From Tubulanus polymorphus (taxonomy: Eukaryota > Nemertea > Palaeonemertea > Tubulaniformes > Tubulanidae): a stretch of 64,000 nucleotides of DNA. Where the stretch lies: NCBI RefSeq assembly GCF_964204645.1, contig NC_134026.1:12986450-13050449 (forward strand), read 5' to 3'. A program made the translations under genes and the position numbers. The notes under the pieces were generated by a model, which had not been told where the DNA came from, searched no databases, and saw only the letters and a list, made by a program, of their open reading frames with translations. Of the stretch, positions 31,820 through 43,369 are shown piece after piece; the first letter of the stretch is position 1; each line of letters begins with the position of its first letter.

Positions 31820-32780
31820 AATTTCTATTTACATATTGATGGACGAATTGGACGAATGGACGAGTGGACGAGGGTACGAGACGGGGGTCTTATATTCAAA
31901 TAAACCCCTATGTCTTCACAGATTTATCATATGCATATTTGTAACTAATATATTTTATATTTTCAGCTAATATAATTTATATTTTATTAAAATGATATTT
32001 AAATATCGTATAAAATTGATAAAATCACTTAAAATCAAACTCGTACTGTTTTTTTAATAAAAACATATGTAAATCATATATTATTACACTCGTACCATTC
32101 GTCCAATTCGTCCACTCGTTCACTCATACACATTCAAAATCCTCTCATTTTCCAAATTATGATTTTATTTTATAAATTTATATTCATATGATATTAGTGG
32201 TATCTTTACGCAGCACTAGAATAATACGAGTGATACTAAGTTAGTTGGTTTATTGTTTTTCTCGTCAAATGTAAAGTCATTTAGTATTAAAAAGAATTAA
32301 TAAAAAAACATTAGAAAAACAATAGGTGTCTTTAACAACACTAGCTTATTCAATTGTATTGTTTTTCTAGTTGAATCTATTCAAAATATCATTTAACCCA
32401 GTGAGCAAAAAGAAACAATAACTAGTCTTATTTTAAAGATAAGCATCATATTCTTTACGCACCACTAGAATATGATATTTATCTAGTGCTGCGTAAAGAA
32501 TATGATATTGAGCGTAATAATATATGATTTACATATGTTTTTATTTAAAAAACAGTACGTGTTTGATTTTTAGTTATGTTATCAATTTTATACTATATTA
32601 AAATATTAATTTAATAGAATATAAATTATATTAGCTGAATATATAAAATATATTAGTTAAAAATATGCATATGATAAATCTGTGAAGACATGGGGGTTTA
32701 TTTGAATATAAGACCCCCCTCTCGTACCCACGTCCACTCGTCCGTTCGTCCAATTCGTCCAATCGTCCATCAATGTGTAA
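31820..32780. repeat. Mav-D centre: GGACGA repeats, inverted arms and spacer
   Basis: Tandem GGACGAATT/GGACGAGT units (31841-31875) are mirrored by TCGTCC units at 32728-32768 and again near 32095-32125. The inverted arms run inward to about 32088 and 32505. The spacer holds a short hairpin built from TTCTTTACGCA.CACTAGAA and its complement (about 32453-32503). No ORF. Confidence 0.75.
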
Positions 32781-32799
32781 ATAGAAATTAATCTTTTTC

Positions 32800-33086
32800 A
32801 TTATCAAACTTAATTTGAATTATGTAATTTCCCATTTAATTCATGAATATATCTTATGAGTTTTTAAACTCTTTTCATTTTTATATTTTTTATTGCATAT
32901 ATCACAACACTTAAATATGTGATCTTTTAATTCTGTATATTTAATTTTACAAGAATCATAAAATTCTAACATCTGTTTTATACTATAAATTGAAAATGAA
33001 ACTAATCCTGAAAGCATAATGATTGATTTAATATTCTGTTGATTTTTGTATATTAGTTGTAGTAAATTTAATATATTTTCACTCAT
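32800..33086 (-). pseudogene. Mav-D right-arm cassette gene 3, damaged
   Basis: Matches 31497-31799 but has lost 11 codons between the coil and the finger (TELKDHIFKCCDIC) and is frameshifted after SLKTHK. Confidence 0.65.
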
Positions 33087-33090
33087 TTAA

Positions 33091-33309
33091 TTATTTAATT
33101 AATTCACTAATCTGATTCAATAACTTTTTTATTTCGATGATTGTTTCCATTTTTGATTTCTTTAACTTTTTACTCAATTTTATATTTTCATTCATTAGAT
33201 CCTTACTGATATTTTCATTGTAAAAGTTAAGTGCAGCTAATATTAAACCTCCAGCAACTAAATAATGTTTTAAATCACTTTTCCCAATTGGAATGCTGAA
33301 ACCATCCAT
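33091..33309 (-). CDS. Mav-D right-arm cassette gene 2 (72 aa)
   Basis: Open copy of 31273-31476 with the same membrane segment (GLILAALNFYNENI). It runs a few codons longer because a 1-base change shifts the tail frame (KSKMETIIEIKKLLNQ). Confidence 0.6.
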   Translation of the reverse strand: MDGFSIPIGKSDLKHYLVAGGLILAALNFYNENISKDLMNENIKLSKKLKKSKMETIIEIKKLLNQISELIK

Positions 33310-33352
33310 TTAAAAAAATCAAAAGTAATTTGAAATATCTTATTTTGAATAT

Positions 33353-33908
33353 TTAGAGTTCAATTATTATTTTTGAGTTATGATATTTTGATTTAAGATG
33401 GTGTGATTGATTGCTTCGAGGATAATATTTTCCACAATTACATAACGCTTTTTCATTAGGTTCATATTTCTCTTTAGGTGTAACAATTTCATTATCTAAG
33501 TTACATTGAATTCCAACATCTTTGAATGATTTTTCATTTGGAATGTCAGGGGTAAAAACATTACATAGCATTCTCTGAAAGGGCAATAACGTAAGTGCAG
33601 AAATAAAGATTTATGTGAATTTTCATTATTAAAAAGTGGTTGTATTTCATCTGTAATTATTAAATGTTGATCTATTTCATCAAATGTTGTAAATTTTGAG
33701 ATCATCGTATTGAATAAGATTTTATCTTTATCATTCGATAACTCTATTATTATATAATAATTTTTAAACATTAATTCAGTAATGTTTTTTAGTTGAAAAC
33801 AAAAATGTCCAGTTTTAATGAAATCTTTAATAGGAATAAAATTTGTAATTGTAAAATATTTTTCTAATTCATTTAAATCGATATCTTTGAACTGGAGTAT
33901 CTGTTCAT
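33353..33908 (-). pseudogene. Mav-D right-arm cassette gene 1, frameshifted
   Basis: Starts MNEQ at 33908. A deletion near 33555 removes the KVEEERF-equivalent and changes frame between CYVMF and PDIPNEKS. Otherwise close to the intact left copy, with the same CNCGKYY finger. Confidence 0.65.
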
Positions 33909-34233
33909 TAATTTATTAGTCATTTTTTATTAAAATTGCTATTTTCTTCAACTCGTTAATTACTCGTTATTTTTATATTGAAAATAAGAATTTAACACAT
34001 ATAAATATAAATATTCACTGTTTTAAATATGAATTATTTCACTCACACTTTACTCACACTTTTTATGTTAAAAATTGATTTTTTATTATTCGAAATCTAT
34101 ATTTGATCTTATTTTTCTAGATTATTATGCTGGACAGTAGTACTTCTTATTTGCTTCCATTTTACTATCAAATTTCTTTATTAAAATTGATTTTTTGGAA
34201 GTTATTCATATTCATATATATGAATATTTTAAG

Positions 34234-34347
34234 AGTAATAGGGATAATAGGGGTTCAGGTCAAAGGTTGAAAGGTCGAAAAATAAATTCGAGTTTGCGAG
34301 AATTTATTTTTCGACCTTTGGCTCGAACCCCGATTATCCCTATTACT
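34234..34347. repeat. Mav-D right terminal hairpin
   Basis: 114 bp, starting AGTAATAGGGATAATAGGGG. The inner/outer arms have drifted (a short deletion around CGACCTTTGGCTCG). Directly followed by the CCGGTC flank. Confidence 0.9.
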
Positions 34348-34559
34348 CCGGTCCTTGTTAGGTATTCCTGATACCAAGCAAGCTATCAGATTCAGTTTGC
34401 TATGCAAGCTGTGTTTCCGACTCCTGTCCGATGGGAGAATCGAAATATCCGTTTTCACTGGGTGTGGTATCAGGTTTAAGCTAGTAAATCAAGCGTCTCT
34501 CCGAGAAGCCTGGCAGGGGTTATAGGTACCATTGTTTCTAATTTCCAGGGGTCATGCAC

Positions 34560-35640
34560 CTGTTTTGGAATTGATTCCCTCTGAAGCTGAAGTTTCCTCT
34601 GCCCCTTTAGTGGCCACGTTTCTAGTGGTGTTGGTGGTTTTTTGACTGTTGCATATCTTTTGTAACTTCTTCAGCCTGTTTTGCCTCTTTAATGGATTTG
34701 CCAATGTCATCCCCAAACAATTTGTCTGAGACAACTGTGTTGGAGCAGAGACTTTGATATTTCGGCTTCAGACCTGGCCTTATAATATCCTCCCTTTTCT
34801 CTGAAAGTTCTTGGGATGCGCGGCCCAACAGGCCCAGCGCACCTGTGGCCATTCGTATCAGGTTCTCCCTATCGCCTCCTGACGCACGATTTATGACATT
34901 CTCAGCCATTAGAGTTATTGCGTTGGTCGCCTTAGTCACAGCTTTTTGGATGTAAAACATCCTAATATCTTTCGACTTAGCGTGTGCTGTGATTTTCGAC
35001 CGAATTTCGTCGTTCAGCCTCGGCGTAACCAGTGCCTCACAGTTTTCGGCCATAGCGTAGGCTTTTCTTTTTCTATGATCATGTATTTTGACATTTTGAG
35101 TGAACCCGTGGTTCACAATTTTAGCCAGCTTGGGATTTATTCCTGGGAGTGTGGCCTCTTGCTCGCTGAGTTCACTCTCAATCAAGCTCAGGAACTCATC
35201 GTCCGAATTGTCTGAGACCACGCTAGGGTCGCCTCCTGTCGTTGACTCGAGGAGATTATTGACATCTTCCTCGTCGGACATAGAATGGGTTGTGCCTTCT
35301 TCGGGCCCTTTCCTTTTCTTCTTTTCTTCTTTTCTCGGGGGTCCTCCTGGGTAGAAGCAGGCCTCTTTTGAGTTTCCGCAGATTTGCTTGTAGCTATCTG
35401 CTTCCAAGCGTTGCCCATATTGGCAATGGCCTCCGCCATTTGGCTCATTAAGGCGGGGAAAGTAGGTGCCCCAGTGGGGTCACTATGGATAAAGGGTTCC
35501 GTGTCCTCAAGGAGGTCATCCTCTTCTCTGTAATTGCTTGTAGTATCCAAAATGCTGAATGAAGTAATCCGAGTATAGAAATCATGAGTGTAGAGAGGGC
35601 AGTAGTACAACACGTGTGACTGTTATGAGAACTAGGCACA
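34560..35640 (-). pseudogene. DIRS-type gag-like protein, frameshifted near both ends
   Basis: The main open part is 35407-34622 (261 codons): an acidic N-terminus (DEEDVNNLLES), then the recognisable core LNDEIRSKITAHAKSKDIRM, FYIQKAVTKATNAITLMAE, ATGALGLLGRASQELSEKR, IIRPGLKPKYQSLC, LFGDDIGKSIKEAKQAEE. The R.LQ.IQKA...IT and LFGDD patterns are typical of the gag-like ORF of invertebrate DIRS elements. Upstream codons are in another frame (35613-35188). The C-terminus is frameshifted near 34640. Confidence 0.75.
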
Positions 35641-35899
35641 CAACTGACTGTTAGCTAGCTGCACGCATCTCATGTGTGACCTAGTGATGTGATTTATGAT
35701 GAGACAGAATTAATATTACTAAGTGAGTGCGTAGACATGTAATTTATTACAAAACAATAAACTAAAATAAATCAAAGTAAAACTTTATCAAAGTAAAAAA
35801 ACAAAGAGAATACCCAAGAGCAACAAGTCACAATAATGGAGGGATAAGCTCAGATACAATGATTACGTTCTGACATGAATCCTAGATCTCGATTAAGTC

Positions 35900-36560
35900 C
35901 AAGATTAACCGTATACCCGCGATGAATTAGTTTTTGTTCCATGATTTTGCACGAATGTTTATTAGGAGTGTACATTTTATGCTTTTAAGTTACTTATTGT
36001 GTGATTCGGAAGATTGAAATGTTCGCCAGGAGGTTTATCCATTTTCTTGTATAGTGATCGTTCAAGCGTTGACGTGATGTTTGTCCAGTTTTTACGATGT
36101 AGATGTTTCTTGGGCAGATATCGCATTTCATGGCATAAACAACGTTGGTGGAGTCGCATGTGTAGGGTCCAGTGACTTTCAGTTGTTGGTTGTTGGCAGC
36201 GTTGACGGTCGGTGATCAGTTGATGAGAGGACATAGTTGCCATTTAGATTTGTTCCAGGGACGCTTGAATTTGTATATGTGTTGAGTCTTCTACGGTGGG
36301 AAGTTTGCTGCTGATGAAGAGTTTACTTACTTTTCTTGTTGGCGGTACGCGATGACGCGTCTAAGTAGTCATCTCGCGGAGAGGATCAGCTTCTTCGATT
36401 ATGGGTTGGAGAGCTGGTATGATTCGTTGGATTTTGCGTAAGGATCAGACTGTAGGTAGCTGCGATGGGGATTCTTTCTGCTTCTTCAGACGTAGGCGGG
36501 TTGTATTGAGGTGTTCTTTCCCTGGTGTCGCGATCAGAAAATACGACGACGACTGTATTC
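35900..36560 (-). pseudogene. Penelope-like element fragment with GIY-YIG remnant
   Basis: Minus-strand frames together give LREMTT..RHRVPPTRKVSK, KFKRPWNKSKWQLC, a CDSTNVVYAMKCDIC segment, TGQTSRQRLNDHYT, and PPGEHFNLPNHTISNLKA. This is the order of the GIY-YIG endonuclease module of Penelope-like retroelements (VVYA standing for GIY). Heavily frameshifted; the reverse transcriptase is absent. Confidence 0.6.
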
Positions 36561-37890
36561 TCTCTGCTACAACAATTTATCACCGAAAATACATGTTTCT
36601 ACAAGACAGGATTATAACATGATAAGATACTACAAATCTAAAGCATAAATCAATTTCAAAAGAATCATACAAATTGTAATACTAACGTGAAAAGTTGGAG
36701 AAATGCACACACGACGAGCACGCAAAATGAACAGAACAAAGACCAAAGGTCCCGACAAAGCAAAAGAAATCACGTGGTTTTCAGTACTAATTCATGGCGG
36801 TACAATTCAAATGTCTTGACAGGTGTATGGATAAAGCATACAGTTCGATTTAGAATAGAAAAATAAGTAGAGTAAAGATTGAGCGTAACATCTCCGGCCC
36901 CATTAAATATAGGCTCTAGTATTAATTCACAGCGAAGCAATACGGGATATCGACAAATTAAAGTTCTTGAATTACTCGTTTGATGGCGCTAGTCAGAACC
37001 GGAAATTTGAGCCTAAATCCGCCATGTTTTTAGTTCATTTGCAATGAAAATCTCAACCGAATGTATGGTGCTTTCAATGTCTATGGTGGCAGTTGCATGA
37101 ACTTGGTAAAGTCTCACGTCGAGGCAGGTGGTGGAAAGAAAAAGAAACATTTCCGGGAAAAATTCAAAGAGGCAAGGCAAACGCACTTATTGTTCACTCT
37201 TTTTTGCTATCTTATTTTGAAATTGAAGTATTGTAAAAACTTATCTTTGATGATCAATTCATTTTGTTGTTTTCTTTCTTAATTTACATTTGATTTGGAA
37301 GGTCATTTTGTTTAGGAGTCATTTTGTCGACGCATCGAAGCAGCAATACAGTTTAACTTGTTTACATCTGGGTTGCTGCGGGGCAGGGCGGTCATTATAT
37401 TGCTGACTTATCCAAATTACACTTAGACCCAACGTTTTCCAGTGTGTAAACTCCATCGTATTCGGCATTAGAGGGCATTGAATCTTAGCCATCTGAGCCC
37501 TCAGCTTGATTCGAGTAAAAGATCTTAACCAATTTAAGACCAATTTAAGATCAATTCAAATTCAATCTTGAATACATAAAGATTAGTCCAATAAATTTCT
37601 ATTTTATTCAAGAAAATGTACTGAACACAGATTTTGAAATGAATGACGTGTCGATTTATCCAGACGAAATAATTACAGCAAAATCAACTGATGATCAACA
37701 AGGTGAAGTTTTCATTTATTTTCGGATAATTTGTCTACCAACACATTATTATTCGAAAATGGAATTATTAAATTCATGGAATCAATTGTAAAACTGAAAA
37801 AAGAAAACGGTTATGCTTCGGTCAAAGGAATGATAGATAATTTGTTACCTAGCAGTGCGGGTTTGCATAGAACGTGTGATTCAGCTGTTA
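36561..37890. other. No confident gene; one weak exon candidate
   Basis: An open stretch at about 37731-37922 (LLFENGIIKFMESIVKLKKE) is preceded by a possible partner segment starting at ATG 37639. No family recognised and no clear splice sites, so it is not called as a gene. Confidence 0.3.
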
Positions 37891-37892
37891 TC

Positions 37893-37997
37893 ACTGACCG
37901 AGGCTACAATATTGTAACCTAGGTCGGTTCACCGCACAACTTTTTTTGTAAACACTGACCGAGGCTACAATATTGTAGCCTAGGTCGGTTCACTGCA
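37893..37997. repeat. Two 61-bp-spaced copies of a 30-bp palindrome
   Basis: GACCGAGGCTACAAT followed by ATTGTAGCCTAGGTC (37957-37986) is a near-perfect palindrome; the first copy at 37896 differs by one base. Each copy continues CGGTTCAC.GCA. Could be a protein-binding palindrome or a hairpin; origin unknown. Confidence 0.8.
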
Positions 37998-40900
37998 TGA
38001 CCTTTGCTTGCGATTACTGGCCCAACCCCAGTCGGTTGTTTTTACAGTATTTGAAGTACTGGCCAATTGGATGTTACCATAAATAAACAGTATTTTGAAG
38101 ATGTGGTGACAGAGAGAATCTGTTTTTATTTCGTCTTGTGAAGGTCCTACTGTTCGCTATTCTGTGTCAAGATATGAATTGAAATATAAAGGATGGAGTT
38201 AGTTTCCTTTCCCGATACTGTATTTATGCGTTTAATCATGAAGGATAATTATGTTATAGCAATTATAGTGATAACCTACGACAGTTTCAAATTCACGTAT
38301 TAGAAAACGACAATTATCTTTAAATTCCAAATTTCATTTGGAAAGCGGCGTTTATGCGCACAATTCCTAAAATGTCGGAATTCCGAAAACTAGGGATTCA
38401 CACGGTTCGAATGTTACCTAAATAAGTTTCGTCAATGATCGAGCAAATGATTACTATAAGAAACTAACGGCGAAACTTCACGGGTTGGTGCGGTCTGTGC
38501 GCTGCATGAACGGGTTTTTGGTATCGAATGTAATATACCGGCAGTGTACATGTTCGGATTTGTACCGATACATTGAGTTTAGTTCAATTTTTTGATCATT
38601 ATAGTTTAGGAGCTCTGTGTGACGTCACTGAGCGCGCTGATCAAAAATAGTCTACACACTGTGCATCACATGTTGCTTGGTTTTAAAGGACAGTGTGCTA
38701 ATTGACTATACATGAAATTGGGCTTGACCAAAATTCTCTTCCTGACAGAGGAATGTATAATCGCACTGATATAGCTGTCTTGCTAGGTTGAAGGGTGTTT
38801 GAACTTCGCCGAATTCAGTTAAAATTCAATGAAATACCATAATTAATAAAATCTTATTGACGGAAATTTACCGCTTTATTTAAGTTATTTTTCAGTGCGT
38901 TTTAAAATTGCATTGAATTCATCGTTCGAGGTCAATGATGGCGCAAAACAATTTAAATTGAGTCCAGTTGGGAGAATATTCCCTTACTTTAGGGTGATTT
39001 AGTATTTTAAGAATCAAGAAATTATTTACTAATTTTCCGCTAGCAGCAAAACAACACACTGTTATCTCAACTGTCAATCATTACGTCGTGTCTAGTTTAA
39101 CAAATAGATATAGACTAAAAAAGGATGCGTGGTTCCCACGCGAGAACCAAACAAGACGGTTGTTTGTGGACGTACTTAAGTTGGATGAGTCAACAACGGT
39201 TTAAATAATTTATAAAAACAGATGTAAGCAGTTGTAAACTTGTGAACAGAGGAAATATCAACATATATACACAATTGTGTCTAACTTTCTCCTGTCTGGT
39301 TTTATGTTAAATATATATTTTGTTTGAATAAATATTCAAATATCGAGCGGATCCGGAAGAGCAAAGCGGCCAACAACATTTTATTTTGAGTTTGAAAAAA
39401 TGACCCGTTGACTCGGTAAGACGGCTGTTCGATTTACCGGGTGCGCACTACTATGTTTTAAATGGCTATGAAAACGGAGTCGAACCAAGAACAGCAATTA
39501 AGCTTGATGTCTCGTTTCCCTCACAGATGACATATATATCAGAATCAGTTTTCTCAAAATCTGTTTCTTATTGAAGTCCTTGATTCGTGCTTGAATATGT
39601 ACATAAGATTTTATAAATGAACACAAAGATATAACAAGAATTGAGGTCTTGGTTATTCGGTGACAAGTCGAATCGTTTGGAACTAAGAAAAATCCTCAGA
39701 CTTAGAAAAGTCTGACTTAAGTTGAATTTCCGAAAAGTACGACTACTAATTGTTTCTGTTATCGGAAAAAATCAACATCTACATCTAATGTATCTATTGA
39801 TACGAAACAGTTTTAGGACTGTAGATTGATTGAAAGTTACGGAGAGGGAGGGGTAGCTCTATCGCATTAAAACATTATTGCTCAGTTATACAGATGGCAT
39901 TCATCCATTTAGCTCAAACAACAAACACACTTCTGCGCAGAAAAATACCAAGGCTATATATGCTTAATCATGTATTTTGTTGATACAGACAATAAAATCG
40001 CTGTCCGCGTTTTGTCCCCTTGCTTAAGTCACGTTTGTTATCTAATACAAATTTATAAAGGTCAGCAGAATTTAAGGGCTTTCACCGTTGAGTAGTAGTC
40101 TGTCTGTCATGAGGCCTGATCATGCACATGTGTTATATCAGAAATACGATATAGCTTTTCAATTTTTTAGGCGAAACGTTGCTTTAAATATATTCCCCGC
40201 GTCTTGATTTTCTAGAGGGATTTCTCTTGATTGTTAAAACAATATCAAATCATCCTGTCTCAAAAAGTATGAAACCTAGAAATATGTAGCCAATTTGAAA
40301 TTGGATGAAATGTTCAAATTCAAAATAAGCCATTCGACCCTGTTATCAAACATATCAGTGTTCTTTAAAACACTTGTTAAATATCGGAGGATTTTTAAGC
40401 CGAGCTTCAAACATTTCGATTCCTGAACTAAAATGATTATGTGGCATGTAATTATCCAAGACTATATGTTTTAGGTGACCGTTTAAGGTGTTCCTTTTAT
40501 CCGGGAAGGATTTGTTTCAATCTCACTTTTAAGACATCAACAGATCACTATGAAAAGTAACGGTATCGAGTGATCGCTGGCAGATTTAGCAGTTAAAATA
40601 GCCACACGTGTTAAATGTTTGCATTGATACAGGCGATTAGAGGGACACATGGCATCCACTGCATATAAAACAGTAGATAGATTTCTGGAGATTTAAAGTT
40701 TGGATGCTCTGATGAACTCTATCAGCTGTTGGTTGGTTAAAGCATAGCAGTGCTAAATTTATATGGTTATAGTACATTGCAGGTGACCCAAATGATTCGC
40801 CTGCTGCCTGGATACTATAAACCTGGTACCTATGAGCATGGACTCTTTTAGATGGATCTGGACGTTATAGTACAGTGTTCATGACTATACAACCGGGTGA

Positions 40901-41040
40901 CCCGAATTCCCCACCTGCCTGAAAATCTCATAGCGGAGGTAACGCGTATATCTTTGCTGCACACCGATCTCCTTGAAAGGAGGCCAAAATGCTATTTTTG
41001 TGAAGAAGTACACGGGCCTCTCCATCTGATTTAACACAGG
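37998..41040. other. 3-kb stretch with no gene recognised
   Basis: Ordinary host-like composition. Scanned for transposon domains, long ORFs and tRNA-like cloverleafs without success. Possibly intronic or intergenic. Confidence 0.5.
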
Positions 41041-41199
41041 GTACATGAATATTTAACTAATACTTTCAAACAAGATTTCTTCAGAATAAAAACTACGTCC
41101 AAATATCTGGCTAAAGTACTCTCTGGGTACTTTTTCTGATTCTCACATTCGGCACAATATGGATCTTTTAGACTAACTCAAAAATCTCAAACCTAATGG

Positions 41200-42326
41200 C
41201 CAAAAATGTATATGTTTCGACGGTATATCCTTGTTCACAAATATACCATTGGAACCAACTCTCAATTTATTAAGAAGAAAACTCCCGGACTCCAATCTTG
41301 ATCTCCCGGTTCCTGTAGATTGCTTACTTGAACTTTTGGAGCTCTGTACAACCAATCTATACTTCCAATTCCAAGACAAAATCTATAAACAAATTTTCGG
41401 TTTCGCTATGGGCAACCCATTATCCCCCATTTTGGCTAATCTTTTCCTTGAACATTTTGAATGCGAAATTCTTCCGAAATTACGCTGGCTCTAAAGCTAA
41501 CTTTTGGATTGGATGTGTTGATGACATTCTGTGCTTAGTTTCTGATGATTTTGATCTTAACTCTTTTATTGACTTCATCAACTCTCAATATCCATCTTTG
41601 AAATTCACATTTGAATGGGAACAGAATGACCAAATCCCGTTTTTAGATGTTCTAATTCACAATAAATACTCTCATTTGTTTTTTTCAAGGCCTCTTTCTC
41701 CGTGCACTGCGGATTTGCGATGAAACCTTCCTTTCGGCTGAATTTGACCACATATCCAACTCTCTTAAAAAATTGGCTTACCCTGATCACATTTTGAAAA
41801 TCGCTATTCTTTAATTCTAAACCTCCAGAAAATAAAAAAACACATTTCGGAATTCATTGTAGTTCCGTATGTACCTGTTTTGGAAAAGTTTCGTCACTCT
41901 CTCCCTTTATTGGATAGACAAATCATTTTCACGTATGAAAACACAATTAGCAAGACTTTGGTAAAAAACAATCAATCTAAACCTTTGGACTGCGGAGTTT
42001 ACAAAATTCCTTGTTTCGGCTGTGATAAAATTTACTTTGGAGAAACTGGTCGTGATTTAAAAACTCGAATTTCGGAACACAAAAAGGATATAACAAATCA
42101 AAAACCGGCTAGTGGTGTAGCCAATCATGTTTGGAACACTGGTCATCGTTTTAATTTTGATAAAGCCGAAATTATTTATACTTCCAGCAATTACACTAAA
42201 CGCCACACAGTTGAGTCTGCCCTAATTACTCGTCACTCAGATATTAGTACCAATTTAAATAATGGCTTTTCTCCTCACAATTCCCTTCTTTCTAAGTATA
42301 TCACTTTATGCCTTGCCAAACACTAA
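41200..42326 (+). pseudogene. Penelope-like reverse transcriptase with GIY-YIG endonuclease, broken
   Basis: Reverse transcriptase part: FTNIPLEPTLNLLRRKLP (41231), YKQIFGFAMGNPLSPILANLF (split at 41388 onward), and the catalytic VDD in GCVDDILCLV (about 41513), then PFLDVLI. Endonuclease part (41880-42326): GVYKIPCFGCDKIYFGETGR, standing for GIY and YIG, then LKTRISEH and ANHVWNTGH. Frameshifts at about 41490 and 41715-41880 separate the parts. The endonuclease ORF itself (148 codons) is intact. Confidence 0.88.
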
Positions 42327-42407
42327 TTAGTTACTCACTAATCAATTTACTCAATTAACCTGTTCTCCTCTTTATATATACCCTTGTTTTTAGTCAATAT
42401 CTCACAC

Positions 42408-42438
42408 CTGACTACGATCTCTAGCGTGAGATCGAAAC
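42408..42438 (+). ncRNA. Decayed hammerhead-ribozyme-like motif
   Basis: CTGACTA, then a 6-bp stem GATCTC/GAGATC around TAGCGT, then GAAAC. The hammerhead core is CUGANGA - stem II - GAAA. Position 8 (G) is changed to T and the match is otherwise good, so it is probably inactive. Penelope-like elements are known to carry hammerheads at this site. Confidence 0.45.
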
Positions 42439-42440
42439 GC

Positions 42441-43270
42441 CATGTTCTTACATTTTAGATTATTTCAATAGATAATTCTCGATTTTAGATTTCTTTTAAT
42501 TTCTAAATAGTGGATTTTATCTTACATCTGATAATATCATCATTTTTTATGCATGTTGCTTGCTAAAAGTCACGAATTATGTCATCTTATATGTAGGTAC
42601 GCAGCTTAGTAAAAGTCACAGATTATTCAAGATGAATATTGGGAAAAACAACACGGAAAATTTGAAATTTTTGAAACGATTTAAGCTTTTCAAAATCAGA
42701 ATATTGAAGTATTTTATTGAATGTTGCTGTTAGCAAGGGGGACATTTACCTAGAGGAGATTTTTACCGGGGGGATATTTACTGGGGTATTTTTCCGAAAA
42801 CAAACCATTTTAATGACAAAAATAATCAAAAATCATGTTGACCTATACTTGCAAAAGCTGCATTTAATCTTCCAATTGAATTTTCATTAAATTATTGCCA
42901 TGAAATAAAGTCAATTTCGATTAATCTTAAAACTTCAAAACTTATCACATTAAACAAACAGATTTAGCTCGATGGTTATCGGTTAGAGTTTTATCGCTCA
43001 TATATTTCACATCCTCAAAGAGCATATTCAGAATATTCTAACTGCCCTGAAAACTATATAGCGTTTGCATACAGTTTTGCACTACTGTTTATACGCTGTT
43101 TATATCGTCACGTATCACGGCAAATCTGAAGCATATGTCGCTATTTATAACAGGGAATCTGGCAAGCGAATCCAAACTGAAAATATAGCTGCAAAGCAGC
43201 GATAACGGGTTTCTGCCTTGCTGGATACAATGTCGTACAAGGGTGCGTGCAAACATTTCACCGAAAGGAG
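42441..43270. other. No gene recognised
   Basis: Ordinary sequence after the Penelope-like element. A dispersed motif ATAGCTGCAAAGCAGCGATA occurs at about 43184-43203 and again at 45213-45232. Confidence 0.45.
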
Positions 43271-43369
43271 CGCCATCTAGGGGTCAACTTATGACATGGA
43301 TATGTTGACCCACCAGGGCTACTACGCGCAAAGTACTTATGTACCAAGTTTAGAGGAAATCGAGAATAG

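Larger units (their letters stand above)
30210..34347. mobile_element. Mav-D: 4.1-kb near-palindromic Maverick satellite with hairpin ends
   Basis: Left flank CCGGTT (30204-30209), right flank CCGGTC (34348-34353): a 6-bp duplication with one change. It lies in the DIRS recombinase, whose reading resumes across it. Arms of about 1.85 kb (30210-32088 and 32505-34347) are inverted copies, each with a hairpin, a TTATTCAT-type spacer and the three-gene cassette. The left arm cassette is intact; the right arm cassette is decayed. A spacer of about 400 bp separates the arms. No transposition or replication genes. Confidence 0.88.
28247..35715 (-). mobile_element. DIRS-like retrotransposon remnant, split by Mav-D
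   Basis: On the minus strand: a gag-like ORF (35640-34560), then a tyrosine recombinase (34450-34348 joined to 30209-29340), then complementary repeats (28247-28500). The 35640-35715 end (AATTCTGTCTCATCATAAAT in reverse) recurs inverted around 28283-28345 and again at 28502-28532. That matches the split inverted-repeat and internal-complementary-region layout of DIRS elements. No reverse transcriptase or RNase H remains between gag and recombinase, so it is an internally deleted copy. Confidence 0.7.
41050..42440 (+). mobile_element. Penelope-like retroelement, 5'-truncated
   Basis: Begins within the reverse transcriptase, ends after the GIY-YIG domain, and is followed within 115 bp by a hammerhead-like motif. 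The truncated 5' end is usual for these elements. It is a separate copy from the fragment at 35900-36560. Confidence 0.8.

Noticed and set aside
30210-34347. TAGGGATAATAGGGG in the hairpins resembles a homing-endonuclease (I-SceI) half site
   Set aside because: Only about nine bases match, and the stretch is explained by the terminal-repeat consensus AGTAATAGGGATAATAGGGG.
37731-37922. 63-codon open frame with a possible upstream partner
   Set aside because: No family, and its end runs into the palindromic repeat; evidence too thin for a gene call.
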